In this document: one piece after another, positions 41,474 to 51,804 of the stretch | Numbering within the stretch: the stretch's first letter is position 1 | Layout of the letters: every line of letters starts with the position of its first letter | NCBI RefSeq assembly: GCF_001625365.1 | Contig: NZ_LJJF01000002.1 | Location: 1,089,501 to 1,153,500 of the forward strand | DNA from: Streptomyces sp. MJM8645 | GTDB lineage: Bacteria > Actinomycetota > Actinomycetes > Streptomycetales > Streptomycetaceae | Direction of reading: 5' to 3' | Length of the DNA: 64,000 bases | Notes under the pieces: model-generated | Told to the model about the DNA's origin: nothing | Database searches by the model: none | The model's input: only the letters and a program-made list of their open reading frames with translations | Made by a program: the position numbers and the translations under genes

Positions 41474-44400
41474 GTGCTGGGCGAACACAGCCTGCCCGCG
41501 GAGACACCGCTGTCGTACGCACAGTTGGCGCTCTGGTTCAACGACCGCCTCCAAGGCGGCGACGCCTCCTACAACGTCCCGGTGGCGCTGCGGCTGACCG
41601 GCCCGGTCGACCACGAGGCGCTGCGGTCCGCCCTCGCCGACGTGGTGGAGCGGCACGCGGCCCTGCGCACCGTCTTCCCCGAGCGCGACGGCGTGCCGCG
41701 CCAGCACGTGCTGGCGATGGCCGAGCTGGCGCCGGTCCTCACCGTGGTGCCCGTCACCGAGGAGGAGCTGCCCGCCCTGATCGAGGCCGGGGCCGGGCAC
41801 GTCTTCGACCTGGAGGCCGAGGCCCCGCTGCGGGTGCACCTGTTCGTGCTCGGCCCGCAGCAGCACGTGGTGCTGATGGTGCTGCACCACATCGCCGGCG
41901 ACGGCTGGTCGCTGGCCCCGCTGGCCCGCGACCTGAGCACCGCCTACCTGGCCCGCAGCCAGGGCCGGGCGCCCGTCTGGTCCCCGCTGCCCGGCACGTA
42001 CGCCGAGTACGCCGTGCGCCAGCACGCGAACCTCGGCGACCTGGACGACCCGCAGGGCCAGGGCGGGCGCCAACTCGCCTACTGGCGGCAGGCGTTGGCG
42101 GGCCTGCCGGACTTCCTGGAGCTGCCCACCGACCACCCCCGCCCGGCCGTGATGTCGCACCGGGGCGAGTACTTCCCGTGGGACCTCCCGGCCGAGCTGC
42201 ACCGCGAGCTGCTGGCGCTGTCCCGCTCCTGCCGGGTCAGCATGTTCATGGTGCTCCAGGCGGCGCTGGCGACGGTGCTGACCCGGTCGGGGGCCGGTAC
42301 GGACATCCCGATCGCCAGCCCGATCGCGGGCCGCACCGACGAGCGCTACGACGACGTGGTCGGCTACTTCGTCAACCCGCTGGTCCTGCGCCTGGACACC
42401 TCCGGAGACCCGACCTTCCGCGAGCTGCTCAAGCGGGTGCGCCGCACCGACCTCCAGGGCTTCGCCCACCAGGAGTTCCCGTTCGAGCGGCTGATCACCG
42501 CACTCAACCCGCACCGCTCGCTGGGCTGGCACCCGCTGTTCCAGGTGATGCTGGCCTTCCAGAACACCCCCGAGGCCTCCCTCGCGCTGCCCGGCATCGA
42601 GAGCGAGATCGCCGAGGCGGGCCCGGGCGGTGCCAAGTTCGACCTGTCCTTCAACATGCGCGAGGTGCACGACGCCGACGGCGCCCCGGCCGGGCTCGGC
42701 TGCTTCGTCGAGTACAGCACCGACCTGTTCACCCGCGAGGGCGCCGAGGCCCTGACCGCCCGGCTCGGCCGGCTGCTCGCCGCGGCCGCGGCCGACCCGG
42801 ACCAGCGGATCGGCGGGTACGACCTGCTCGGCGCCGAGGAGCGGCTCGACCTGTTCGAGCGCGCCCACGGGCCCGCCCTGCCCGTCCTGCCCACCCTGCC
42901 GGCCCCCGCCGTGACGTACCACGGCGCCTTCGAGGAGCGCGCCGCCCTGGAGGGCGAGGTCACGGCCCTCGTCGCCGAGGACGGCCGGTTCACCTTCGCC
43001 GAGGTCAACGAGCGGGCCAACCGGCTCGCCCGGGAGCTCGTGCGGCGCGGGGCCGGCCCCGAGCGCTACGTCGTCCTGGCGCTGCCGCGCACCACCGACC
43101 TGCTGATCGCGCTGCTCGCCGTCCTCAAGTCGGGCGCCGCCTACATACCGGTCAGCCCCGCCATGCCGCGCGAGCGGCTGGCCGGCATCCTCGCCGACGC
43201 CGCCCCGGTCTGCGTGCTCGCCACGGCCGCCGACGCCGGCCGGCTGCCGGACGGCGCGCCCGTCCTGGTGCTGGACGAGCCCGGGGCGCGGGCCGCCGTC
43301 GCCGCCCACCCCGGCGGGAACCTGACGGACGCCGACCGCACCGGCCCCACCGGCCCGGACGACCCGGCCTACGTCATCCACACCTCCGGCTCGACCGGGG
43401 TGCCCAAGGGCGTGGTGATCCCGCACGGCGGCCTCAGCAGCCTGATGCACCACCACCGCACCCGCATGGTCCGCCCGTCCGGCGGCCCGCAGGGCCGGCG
43501 CCTCCAGCTCGGCCTGGTCGCCTCGATCACTTTCGACACCGCCTGGGAGCCGCTGTTCTGGCTGCTGGAGGGCCACCCGCTGCACCTGTTGAGCGACGAG
43601 GTCCGGCTCGACCCGCAGGCCCTGGTCGGCTACGTCCGCCGGGAGCGCCTCGACTTCCTGGACCTCACCCCGACGTACGTCCCGGCGCTCACCGCCGCCG
43701 GCCTGTTCGCCGAGGGCCACCACCGCCCGGCCGTGCTGATGCTGGGCGGCGAGGCCGTCGGGCCGGCGCTGTGGAGCGAGCTCTCCGCCCTGCCGGACGT
43801 GGCGGTGTTCAACTACTACGGCCCGACCGAGTGCACCGTCGACGCGCTCGCCTGCTCCCTGGCGGACAGCCGCACCCCCGTCATCGGCCGCCCGCTCGAC
43901 AACACCCGGGCGTACCTGCTGGACGACCTGCTGCGCCCCGTCCCGCTCGGCGTGCCCGGCGAGCTCTACCTGTCCGGGCCGCACCTGGCCCGCGGCTACC
44001 TGCGCCGCCCCGCCCTGACCGCCGAGCGCTTCACCGCCGACCCGTACGGCCCGCCCGGCGCCCGGATGTACCGCACCGGCGACCTCGCCCGGATGCGCCG
44101 CGACGGCCAGGTGGAGTACCTCGGCCGGGCCGACGGGCAGATCAAGATCCGCGGTTTCCGGATCGAGCCCGGCGAGATCGAGGCGGTGCTGCTGCGCCAC
44201 CCCGCGATCGTGCAGGCCGCCGTCCTGGCCCGGGGCGCCGGCGCCGAGGAGCGCCACCTCGCCGCCTACCTGGTGACCGAGGACGGGAACGCCCCCGACC
44301 TCGCCGAGGTGCGCGAGCTGCTGGCCGGGCAGCTGCCCGACTACATGATCCCGGCGGCCTACGCCGTCCTGGCCCGGCTCCCGCTCAACTCCAGTGGGAA

Positions 44401-47400
44401 GCTGGACGGTTCCGCTCTGCCCGAGCCCGAGCTGCGGGCCGCCACCGGCCGCTCGCGGGCCCCCCGGGACGCCCGCGAGGCCGCGCTGTGCGCGCTGCTC
44501 GCCGAGGTCCTCGGGGTGGCCGAGGTCGGCCCCGACGACGACTTCTTCGCGCTCGGCGGCCACTCCCTGCTCGCCACCCGGCTGGTCAGCCGGGTGCGCA
44601 CCGCGCTGGGGGCCGAACTGCCCATCCGGGCGGTCTTCGAGAGCCCGACGGCCGCCGGGCTCGCCCGCGCGGTGGACGCCGGGCGATGTCGCCCGGCGCT
44701 GGCCGCCGCCGCCCGCCCCGAGCGGATCCCGCTCTCGCACGCCCAGCGCCGGCTCTGGTTCCTCCAGCAGCTGGACCCGCACAGCGACGCGTACCACATC
44801 CCGCTGGCCCTGCGCCTGACCGGCGCCCTGGACCGGGACGCCCTCGCCGCCGCGCTGCACGACTGCGCCGTGCGCCACGAGGCCCTGCGCACCGTCTTCC
44901 CGCTCTCCCGTGGCGAGGACGCGGCCCCCCGGCAGCGGATCCTCGCCCCGGAGCAACTCCCGCCGCTGCTGCGGCACTCCGGCACCGCCACGGTGACCGA
45001 GGAGGGCCTGGCCGAGGCCCTGCGCACCGCCGCCGCCCAGCCCTTCGACCTCGCGTCGGAGCCGCCGCTGCGCGCCCACCTCTTCGCCCTCGCCCCCGAG
45101 CGGCACGTCCTGCTGCTGACGGTCCACCACATCGCCTGCGACGGCTGGTCGATGGGCCCGCTCGCCCGCGACCTGGGCGCCGCCTACCAGGCCCGGACGG
45201 CCGGCCGGGCCCCCGAGTGGAGCGCCCTGCCCGTCCAGTACGCCGACTACACCCAGTGGCAGCTCGCGCTGCTCGGGGACGACGAGGACCCGGGCAGCAC
45301 CGCCGCCCGGCAGTGGCAGTACTGGAGCGGGGCGCTGGCCGGCCTGCCCGAGGAGATCGCGCTGCCGGTGGACCGGCGGCGCACCGCCGAGACCGGCCAG
45401 CAGGCCGGCCGGGTGCCGCTGCGGCTGAGCGGCGCGGACCACCGCGCCCTGGCGGAGCTCGCCCGGGCCGACGGCGCCAGCCTGTTCATGGCCGTCCAGG
45501 CCGGTCTGGCGGCGCTGCTCACCCGCCTCGGCGCGGGCACCGACCTCCCGATCGGCACCCCGATCGCCGGGCGCACCGACGAGGCCCTGGACGACCTGGT
45601 CGGCTTCTTCGTCAACACGCTGGTGCTGCGCACCGACACCGACGGGGACCCGGGCTTCCGGGAGCTGCTGCGCCGCGTCAAGGACGCCGACCTCGCCGCC
45701 TACGCCCACCAGGACCTGCCGTTCGAGCGGATCGTCGAGCTGGTCAACCCGGAGCGTTCCCCCGGCCGCCACCCGCTCTTCCAGGTCGCCCTGGTGATGG
45801 AGCAGGCGGGCGCCGCCGTGGAGATCCCCGGCCTCGACAGCGAGCTGGTCACCGCCGGCCCGGCGCCGGCCAAGTTCGACCTCACCGTCACCCTGGGCAC
45901 GCCCGCCGGCCCGGACGACGAGCTGACCGGCGCCGTCGAGTACCGCGCCGACCTGTTCGACCGGGCCACGGTCGAGGCGATCGCCGGCTGCCTGACGCGG
46001 CTGCTCGGCGCGGCCGCGGCCGATCCCGAGCGGCCGATCTCCCGGCTCGAACTGTCCGCCGAGGGCGAGCGGCCGCGGCTGCTGGAGCGCTCCGCCGGCG
46101 AGCGGCGGGAGCTGGCCCCGACCACGCTGGCCGCCCTCGTGTCGGCAGGTCTCGCCGCGCCGTCCGACACCCCCGCCCTGGTGTTCGAGGGCCAGGCGCT
46201 CGGCCCGGCCGAGCTGGACCGCCGGATCGACGCGCTGGCCCGCCGGCTCGCCGCGGTCGGTGTCCGCCCGGGCAGCCGGGTCGCGGTGGCCGTGCCCCGC
46301 TCGGTGGAGCTCGTGGTGGCGCTGTGCGCCGTCCACCGCGCCGGCGGCGCCTACCTGCCGCTGGACCCGGACTACCCGGCCGACCGGCTCGCGTACATGC
46401 TGGCGGACGCCCGCCCGGCCGCGGTGATCGCCGCCCCGGAGCAGGCCGCCGCGCTGCGCCCCGCCGAGGGCGTGCCCTGCCTGTCGCCGCAGGATCTGCC
46501 GGCGCCCGAGGGCGTCACGCCGACCGCCCCCGGCCCCGGGGACCCGGCCTACGTGATCTACACCTCGGGCTCGACCGGGCGGCCGAAGGGCGTGCTCGTC
46601 CCGCACCACGCCATCGCCAACCGGCTGCGCTGGGGCCAGGAGGAGTACCGGCTCGGCGCCCGGGACGGCGTGCTGCAGAAGACCTCGGCCAGCTTCGACA
46701 TCTCGCTGTGGGAGTTCTTCTGGCCGCTGATCACCGGCGCCACCCTGGTGCTGGCGAAGCCCGACGGGCACCGCGACCCGGCCTACCTGGCGGAGCTGAT
46801 CCAGCGCGAGGGCGTGAGCGTCGCCCAGTTCGTGCCGTCCATGCTGGACGTCTTCCTCCAGCACCCGCGGGCCGCCGAGTGCACCGGGCTGCGCCTGGTG
46901 GTGGCCAGCGGCGAGGCGCTGCCCGCGGCCACCGTGCGCCGGTTCCGGCAGGTGCTCCCGGGCGTCCGGCTGGACAACCTCTACGGGCCCACCGAGGCCG
47001 CCGTGGAGGTGACGGCCTGGGAGTGCGGCCCGGCGGACGAGCAGGCGCACCCGGTGCCGATCGGGCGGCCGGTCTGGAACTCCGGCGGCTACGTGCTGGA
47101 CACCGCCCTGAACCCCGTCCCGCCGGGCGTGCCGGGTGAGCTCTACCTGACCGGCGAGCAGCTCGCGTACGGCTACCTCGGCCGCTCGGCGCTCACCGCC
47201 GAGCGCTTCGTCGCGGACCCGCACGGCGCGCCGGGCACCCGGATGTACCGCACGGGCGACCTGGCCCGCCACCGCCCCGACGGCGTGGTGGAGTACCTGG
47301 GCCGGGTGGACAGCCAGGTGAAGCTGCGCGGCCACCGGATCGAGCTCGGCGAGATCGAGACTCGGCTCGGCGAGCACCCGGCGGTCACGGCCTGCGCCGT

Positions 47401-48688
47401 CACCGTGCGCGAGGACCGGGCCGGCACCGCCCGGCTGGTCGCGTACGTGGTGCCGGACGGCGCCGCGCAACCGCCCACGGCCGCCGCGCTGCGCGCCCAC
47501 CTGCGCGGCCACCTGCCCGACCACATGGTGCCCACCGCCTACGTGCTGCTCGGCGCGCTCCCGGTGACGGCCAACGGCAAGCTGGACCGCCGGGCGCTGC
47601 CCGAGCCGCAGACCCACGTCGAGAGCCGGGCCCGGGAGCCGCGCACGCCGGCCGAACGCACGCTGGTCGCGGTCTTCGCCGAGCTGCTGGGCGTGCCCGC
47701 GGTCGGCCCGGAGGACGACTTCTTCCTGCTCGGCGGCCACTCGCTGCTGCTGATCCGGCTGGTCGAGCGCATCCACGCGGAGTTCGGCGTCGACCTGCCC
47801 GTGAAGGCGCTGTTCGAGGCGCCGACCCCGGCCGCGCTGGCGCAGCGGCTGACCGGGCGGCGGCCCGGGCGCGCCGACGCCCCCTTCGAACCGCTGCTGG
47901 CGCTGCGGGCAACGGGCGACCGGGCGCCGCTGTTCTGCGTCCACCCGGTGACGGGCGACGGCCTCGGCTTCATCGGCCTGCTGCGCGGGCTCGACCCGGA
48001 CCAGCCGGTCCACGCCTTCCAGGGCATCGGCCCGGTCGGCGGCGGGGAGCGGCCGGCCGACGTGGACGGCCTGGCCCGGGAGTACCTGGCGCGGATGCGC
48101 GCCGTCCAGCCGCACGGCCCCTACCGGGTGCTCGGCTGGTCCTTCGGCGGGCTGGTCGCGCACCAGATCGGCGTGCTGCTGCGCGAGCAGGGCGAGCAGG
48201 TCGACCTGGTCGCGCTGCTGGACAGCCACCCGGCGCCGCCGGACGCCGGGGAGGTCACCGACACCGCCGTGCTGGCCGAGCTGCTGACGGCGACGGGCGC
48301 GCCCGCCGCCGAGGTGGCGGCCGTCCTGGCGCAGCAGTGGCGGCCCAAGCCCGCGGAGCTGCTCGACCGGCTGGCCGTGGCGCTGCGCGAGGCCGCGCCG
48401 CGCGACGAGGACGAGCTGGCGGTGTTCCTCGACTCCTGCCGCTACCACGCCGCGCTGATGGCGGCGTGGACGCCGGGGGTGCTCGACGCGCCGCTGACCA
48501 CCTTCACCGCGACCGGCGACCACCGGCCGCAGGACACGGTGGCCGTCTGGTCGGCCCACGCCACCGGGCCGGTGGCCAACCACCCGCTCGCCGCCCGACA
48601 CCTGGACCTCGCCGACGCCGGGCCGATCGACGAGATCGCCCGGGTCGTCGCCGCCGTCCTGCGACGGGCCGACGAGGGCCGGCGATGA
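41474..48688 (+). CDS. NRPS, two modules with release domain: C-A-T-C-A-T-TE
   Basis: 2404 residues, GTG 41474 with GGAGG 9 nt upstream. C1 has H138-H139-IAG-D143-G. A1 (about 480-980) has TSGSTGVPKG; my reading of its pocket is D-T-W-D-M-G-Y-V-D-K, though the FDTAWE core is one residue short, so the first positions are unsure. D278/D331 suggest a basic or amide side chain. T1 is LGGHS1031L. C2 has H1218-HIACDG. A2 reads D-I-W-Q-V-S-L-V-E-K, serine-like in part but not a match. T2 is LGGHS2090L. TE has S2223 in GWSFGG. A leading C domain means it receives a chain from another protein; the TE makes it the terminal enzyme. Confidence 0.95.
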   Translation: MLGEHSLPAETPLSYAQLALWFNDRLQGGDASYNVPVALRLTGPVDHEALRSALADVVERHAALRTVFPERDGVPRQHVLAMAELAPVLTVVPVTEEELPALIEAGAGHVFDLEAEAPLRVHLFVLGPQQHVVLMVLHHIAGDGWSLAPLARDLSTAYLARSQGRAPVWSPLPGTYAEYAVRQHANLGDLDDPQGQGGRQLAYWRQALAGLPDFLELPTDHPRPAVMSHRGEYFPWDLPAELHRELLALSRSCRVSMFMVLQAALATVLTRSGAGTDIPIASPIAGRTDERYDDVVGYFVNPLVLRLDTSGDPTFRELLKRVRRTDLQGFAHQEFPFERLITALNPHRSLGWHPLFQVMLAFQNTPEASLALPGIESEIAEAGPGGAKFDLSFNMREVHDADGAPAGLGCFVEYSTDLFTREGAEALTARLGRLLAAAAADPDQRIGGYDLLGAEERLDLFERAHGPALPVLPTLPAPAVTYHGAFEERAALEGEVTALVAEDGRFTFAEVNERANRLARELVRRGAGPERYVVLALPRTTDLLIALLAVLKSGAAYIPVSPAMPRERLAGILADAAPVCVLATAADAGRLPDGAPVLVLDEPGARAAVAAHPGGNLTDADRTGPTGPDDPAYVIHTSGSTGVPKGVVIPHGGLSSLMHHHRTRMVRPSGGPQGRRLQLGLVASITFDTAWEPLFWLLEGHPLHLLSDEVRLDPQALVGYVRRERLDFLDLTPTYVPALTAAGLFAEGHHRPAVLMLGGEAVGPALWSELSALPDVAVFNYYGPTECTVDALACSLADSRTPVIGRPLDNTRAYLLDDLLRPVPLGVPGELYLSGPHLARGYLRRPALTAERFTADPYGPPGARMYRTGDLARMRRDGQVEYLGRADGQIKIRGFRIEPGEIEAVLLRHPAIVQAAVLARGAGAEERHLAAYLVTEDGNAPDLAEVRELLAGQLPDYMIPAAYAVLARLPLNSSGKLDGSALPEPELRAATGRSRAPRDAREAALCALLAEVLGVAEVGPDDDFFALGGHSLLATRLVSRVRTALGAELPIRAVFESPTAAGLARAVDAGRCRPALAAAARPERIPLSHAQRRLWFLQQLDPHSDAYHIPLALRLTGALDRDALAAALHDCAVRHEALRTVFPLSRGEDAAPRQRILAPEQLPPLLRHSGTATVTEEGLAEALRTAAAQPFDLASEPPLRAHLFALAPERHVLLLTVHHIACDGWSMGPLARDLGAAYQARTAGRAPEWSALPVQYADYTQWQLALLGDDEDPGSTAARQWQYWSGALAGLPEEIALPVDRRRTAETGQQAGRVPLRLSGADHRALAELARADGASLFMAVQAGLAALLTRLGAGTDLPIGTPIAGRTDEALDDLVGFFVNTLVLRTDTDGDPGFRELLRRVKDADLAAYAHQDLPFERIVELVNPERSPGRHPLFQVALVMEQAGAAVEIPGLDSELVTAGPAPAKFDLTVTLGTPAGPDDELTGAVEYRADLFDRATVEAIAGCLTRLLGAAAADPERPISRLELSAEGERPRLLERSAGERRELAPTTLAALVSAGLAAPSDTPALVFEGQALGPAELDRRIDALARRLAAVGVRPGSRVAVAVPRSVELVVALCAVHRAGGAYLPLDPDYPADRLAYMLADARPAAVIAAPEQAAALRPAEGVPCLSPQDLPAPEGVTPTAPGPGDPAYVIYTSGSTGRPKGVLVPHHAIANRLRWGQEEYRLGARDGVLQKTSASFDISLWEFFWPLITGATLVLAKPDGHRDPAYLAELIQREGVSVAQFVPSMLDVFLQHPRAAECTGLRLVVASGEALPAATVRRFRQVLPGVRLDNLYGPTEAAVEVTAWECGPADEQAHPVPIGRPVWNSGGYVLDTALNPVPPGVPGELYLTGEQLAYGYLGRSALTAERFVADPHGAPGTRMYRTGDLARHRPDGVVEYLGRVDSQVKLRGHRIELGEIETRLGEHPAVTACAVTVREDRAGTARLVAYVVPDGAAQPPTAAALRAHLRGHLPDHMVPTAYVLLGALPVTANGKLDRRALPEPQTHVESRAREPRTPAERTLVAVFAELLGVPAVGPEDDFFLLGGHSLLLIRLVERIHAEFGVDLPVKALFEAPTPAALAQRLTGRRPGRADAPFEPLLALRATGDRAPLFCVHPVTGDGLGFIGLLRGLDPDQPVHAFQGIGPVGGGERPADVDGLAREYLARMRAVQPHGPYRVLGWSFGGLVAHQIGVLLREQGEQVDLVALLDSHPAPPDAGEVTDTAVLAELLTATGAPAAEVAAVLAQQWRPKPAELLDRLAVALREAAPRDEDELAVFLDSCRYHAALMAAWTPGVLDAPLTTFTATGDHRPQDTVAVWSAHATGPVANHPLAARHLDLADAGPIDEIARVVAAVLRRADEGRR

Positions 48689-48718
48689 CGGTCCGTCCGG
48701 AGCGTTCCGGACGGACCG
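48689..48718. terminator. Hairpin between the convergent NRPS and thioesterase genes
   Basis: 12-bp perfect stem (48689-48700 with 48707-48718), 6-nt loop AGCGTT, directly after the NRPS stop. Confidence 0.75.
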
Positions 48719-48762
48719 CCACCCGCCGCCCGGCCCCGTCGTACGGAACCGGGCGGCCGGGG

Positions 48763-49596
48763 TCAGGCGCCCGGCGCCCGGCCCTCCTGGGGACCGTCCG
48801 CGGTGTCCAGGCACGCCCGGGCCTGCGCCGCGAGCTCCGCGAGCACCTCGGCCCGCTGCTGGTGCAGGAAGAAGTGGTCGCCCGGCAGGATGCGGTGGCG
48901 GAAGCCGGCCGCCGTGGTGGCCCGCCAGCCGGTGATCCACTCCGGTCCGGCCATCAGGTCGTCGGCGCCGCCGAGCGCCAGCACCGGGCAGGGCAGCACG
49001 GTCGGCCGGATCCGGTCGTTGTACTCGCCCAGCAGGGTGACGTCGGCCCGGAGCACCGGCAGGATCATCTGCATCAGGTCGGCGAACTCCAGCACCTCGG
49101 CCGGGGTCCCGCCGAGGCCGACGATGCGCTCCAGGAGCTCGTCGTCGGTGAGTCCGTGCAGCCGGGTGACGTCCGGGGTGCCGGGGGCCCGGCCGCCGGA
49201 GACCACGAGGGACAGCGGCAGCGGCCGCGCCTCGGCGGCGAGCCGGCGGGTCGTCTCGTAGGCGATCCGGGCGCCCATGCTGTGGCCGAAGAGGATGAAC
49301 GGTTCGTCCGCCGGGCGGCTCGCCAGCAGGGCGAGCAGGCCGTCGACCACCTCGTCCATGACGGCCGACGGCGGCTCGGCGAGGCGGGTGCCCCGGCCCG
49401 CCAGTTCCACCGGAACGATCGTCAGGCCCGGCTGCTCGCCGGACCGGGCCCACGGCAGATAGGCACTCGCGGAGCCGCCGGCGTGCGGCAGGCAGTAGAC
49501 GCGTACGGGCCCGGACCGCCCGTTCGGCGCGGCGTCCCGGTGCCACGGCGTCCATCGGGCCACCTCGTCGTGCTGTACGGCGGACGAACCGGTCAT
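48763..49596 (-). CDS. Type II thioesterase (editing)
   Basis: 277 residues from ATG 49596, with AAGGAG upstream. VYCLPHAGGSASAYLPWA, nucleophile S106 in ILFGHSMGARIAYE, and the catalytic His in LPGDHFFLHQQ are standard for NRPS/PKS type II thioesterases. These remove stalled or mis-primed acyl groups from carrier domains. It is the only leftward gene inside the rightward biosynthetic block, and the 324-nt gap to the AsnB gene probably holds divergent promoters. Confidence 0.93.
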   Translation of the reverse strand: MTGSSAVQHDEVARWTPWHRDAAPNGRSGPVRVYCLPHAGGSASAYLPWARSGEQPGLTIVPVELAGRGTRLAEPPSAVMDEVVDGLLALLASRPADEPFILFGHSMGARIAYETTRRLAAEARPLPLSLVVSGGRAPGTPDVTRLHGLTDDELLERIVGLGGTPAEVLEFADLMQMILPVLRADVTLLGEYNDRIRPTVLPCPVLALGGADDLMAGPEWITGWRATTAAGFRHRILPGDHFFLHQQRAEVLAELAAQARACLDTADGPQEGRAPGA

Positions 49597-49859
49597 CGCT
49601 GCTCCTTTTTCTTTCCCAGTCAATTACGCGAAGCCTGAACAGGCCTCCCGCACGACTTTATGCGGTAATTCACGGGTTGGTCCAGCCCGTATTCCGGCAT
49701 GCCCTGGGCAGATCCAACCAGGCGATGCCGCAGCTCAGTTGTGCCCTGAAATAGTCGGTTGGCGCATAAGGATCTTGAGTCTTTCCCGGAACACCGAGCT
49801 CTGTTACGGTGCTCTTCGTCCGGGTTTCTTTCGGATATTTCCAGAGTATTTCGATCGGC

Positions 49860-49895
49860 GAGTTCCGACGACGAGTTCCGACGACGAGTTCCGAA
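49860..49895. repeat. 13-bp direct repeats (GAGTTCCGACGAC) in the AsnB leader
   Basis: Two full copies (49860-49872, 49873-49885) and a partial third, ending about 25 nt before the AsnB-type start codon. They lie in the 49597-49920 divergent gap. They could be regulator sites or replication slippage. Confidence 0.7.
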
Positions 49896-49920
49896 CGCAC
49901 GACGGGAGAGGGCGGACAGA

Positions 49921-51804
49921 ATGTGCGGAATAACCGGCGTATTCGTCCTGGGCGGCGGTCGCCCGGCCGATGCCGCCGTGGTCCGGGAGATGACGGCGTG
50001 CCTGGTGCACCGCGGCCCCGACGACGACGGCCACTACGCCACGGACGGCCTGTGCCTGGGCTTTCGCCGGCTGGCCCTGAACGACCTCGCCGGCGGCAAC
50101 CAGCCGCACCGCACCGAGGACGGCACCCTGGTCTCGGTCTGCAACGGCGAGATCTACAACCACCGCGAGCTGCGCACCGCGCTGAGCCGCCGCGGCCACC
50201 GGTTCCGCACCGAGAGCGACACCGAGGTGCTGGTCCACCTGTACCGCGAGTACGGCGAGGACCTGACGGCCCACCTGGACGGCCAGTTCGGCTTCGCGCT
50301 GCACGACGCCGGCGCGCAGCGGCTGCTGCTCGCCCGCGACCGGGCCGGCATCGTCCCGCTCTTCTACACCGTCGCCGACGGCCAGCTGATCTTCGCCTCC
50401 GAGATCAAGGCGATCCTGCGCCACCCCGCCGTCAGCGCCCGGGTCGACCTGCGCGGCCTCGACCAGGTGCTGACGCTGCCCGGACTGGTCAGCCCGCGCA
50501 CCATGTTCGAGGGCATCAGCGCCCTGCGCCCCGGCGAGCGGCTGATCGCCGACCGCTCCGGCGTGCGCACCGAACGGTACTGGGACCTCGACTTCCCGCT
50601 CGCCGCCGACCTCGACCCGGTGGCCCCCGAGGCCCTGGACCAGGAGCTGGAGCGGTACGCCCACCGCACCGCCGACCTGCTCGACGAGGCCGTGCGCAGC
50701 CGGCTGCTCGCCGACGTGCCGATCGGCATGTACCTCAGCGGCGGCCTCGACTCCAGCCTGATCGGCGCCCTGATGGCCCGGGCCCGGCCCGGCCACGCCT
50801 GGCCCAGCTTCTCCGTCACCTTCCCCGGCCGCGACTTCGACGAGGGCCCGCACCAGCGGCTGGTCGCCGCCAAGCTGGGCACCGAGCACCACGAAGTCCC
50901 GGTCGGCGAGCACGAGGTGGCCGAGCGGATCACCGCGATGGTGCGCCACGCCGAGGCACCCGTGCGCGAGTCGTACAACGTCTGCTCGCTGGCGCTGTCC
51001 GAGGCCGTCCGCGCCGCCGGGACGGTCGGCGCGCTCAGCGGCGAGGGCGCCGACGAACTGTTCGGCGGCTACCCCGGCTACCGCTTCGACGCCACCGGGC
51101 TCGGCGGCAGCCGGCTCACCGGCCTGGACGCCCGGCTGGAACGCGAGATCCGCGAACGGATGTGGGGCGTCGACCTCGGCTACGAGCAGGACCAGCTGCC
51201 CGCCCAGGAGTTCCGCCGCGAGCTGTACGCCGAGGACCTGGCCTACGGGCTGGACGAGTTCTCCGTCACCAACCAGCGCCTGGTCGACCCCGAGCGGCTG
51301 GCCGGGCGCCACCCGCTGCACCAGCGCTCCTACCTCGACTACCACCTGCGGCTCGCCGACCACCTGCTCGGCGACCACGGCGACCGGATGGCCCTGGCCA
51401 ACGGCGTCGAGCTGCGCTTCCCCTTCCTGGCGAACGCGGTGGTCGACCACGCCACCACGCTGCCACCGGAGTTGATGCTCGCCCACGGCCGGGAGAAGGC
51501 GGTGCTGCGCCGGGCGGCCGAGGGCCTGGTGCCCGGCGAGGTGCTCAGCCGGCAGAAGTACGGCTTCCGCGGCCAGACCAGCAGCCACCTGCTGAGCACC
51601 GGCGCCGACTGGTTCGAGGAGCTGGTCTCCCCCGCCACCGTCCGCCGCCAGGGCTACTTCAACCCGGACACCATCGCCGCCCTGACGCAGCGTCAGCGCG
51701 GTGACGGCCAGCAGGTGCACGCCCACCTGGACACCGACTACCTGATGCTCGTCGCGACCTTCGCCCTCTTCGTCGAGGAGTTCGATCTGCCGTGCCTGGG
51801 ATGA
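49921..51804 (+). CDS. Asparagine-synthetase-type amidotransferase (AsnB family)
   Basis: 627 residues from ATG 49921, preceded by GAGAGGGCGG. The glutaminase domain starts MCGITGVFVL with Cys2 as nucleophile after Met removal, and has HRGPDDDGHY and VCNGEIYNHRELR. The synthetase domain has the PP-loop YLSGGLDSSLIGALM at about 271 and SGEGADELFGGYPGY. It transfers glutamine nitrogen to an activated carboxylate, normally Asp to Asn. Its stop overlaps the racemase start (ATGA). In this setting it may make Asn for the assembly line or amidate the peptide. Confidence 0.92.
   Translation: MCGITGVFVLGGGRPADAAVVREMTACLVHRGPDDDGHYATDGLCLGFRRLALNDLAGGNQPHRTEDGTLVSVCNGEIYNHRELRTALSRRGHRFRTESDTEVLVHLYREYGEDLTAHLDGQFGFALHDAGAQRLLLARDRAGIVPLFYTVADGQLIFASEIKAILRHPAVSARVDLRGLDQVLTLPGLVSPRTMFEGISALRPGERLIADRSGVRTERYWDLDFPLAADLDPVAPEALDQELERYAHRTADLLDEAVRSRLLADVPIGMYLSGGLDSSLIGALMARARPGHAWPSFSVTFPGRDFDEGPHQRLVAAKLGTEHHEVPVGEHEVAERITAMVRHAEAPVRESYNVCSLALSEAVRAAGTVGALSGEGADELFGGYPGYRFDATGLGGSRLTGLDARLEREIRERMWGVDLGYEQDQLPAQEFRRELYAEDLAYGLDEFSVTNQRLVDPERLAGRHPLHQRSYLDYHLRLADHLLGDHGDRMALANGVELRFPFLANAVVDHATTLPPELMLAHGREKAVLRRAAEGLVPGEVLSRQKYGFRGQTSSHLLSTGADWFEELVSPATVRRQGYFNPDTIAALTQRQRGDGQQVHAHLDTDYLMLVATFALFVEEFDLPCLG

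Noticed and set aside
41467..47139. 1890-codon plus-strand frame overlapping the NRPS
   Set aside because: Arg/Pro/Ala-rich out-of-frame reading of the same NRPS; no motifs.
41354..49555. 2733-codon open frame antisense to the first NRPS
   Set aside because: Its translation is Gly/Arg/Val/His-rich without domains, and it mirrors third-position GC bias of the NRPS gene. The NRPS frame has all expected motifs.
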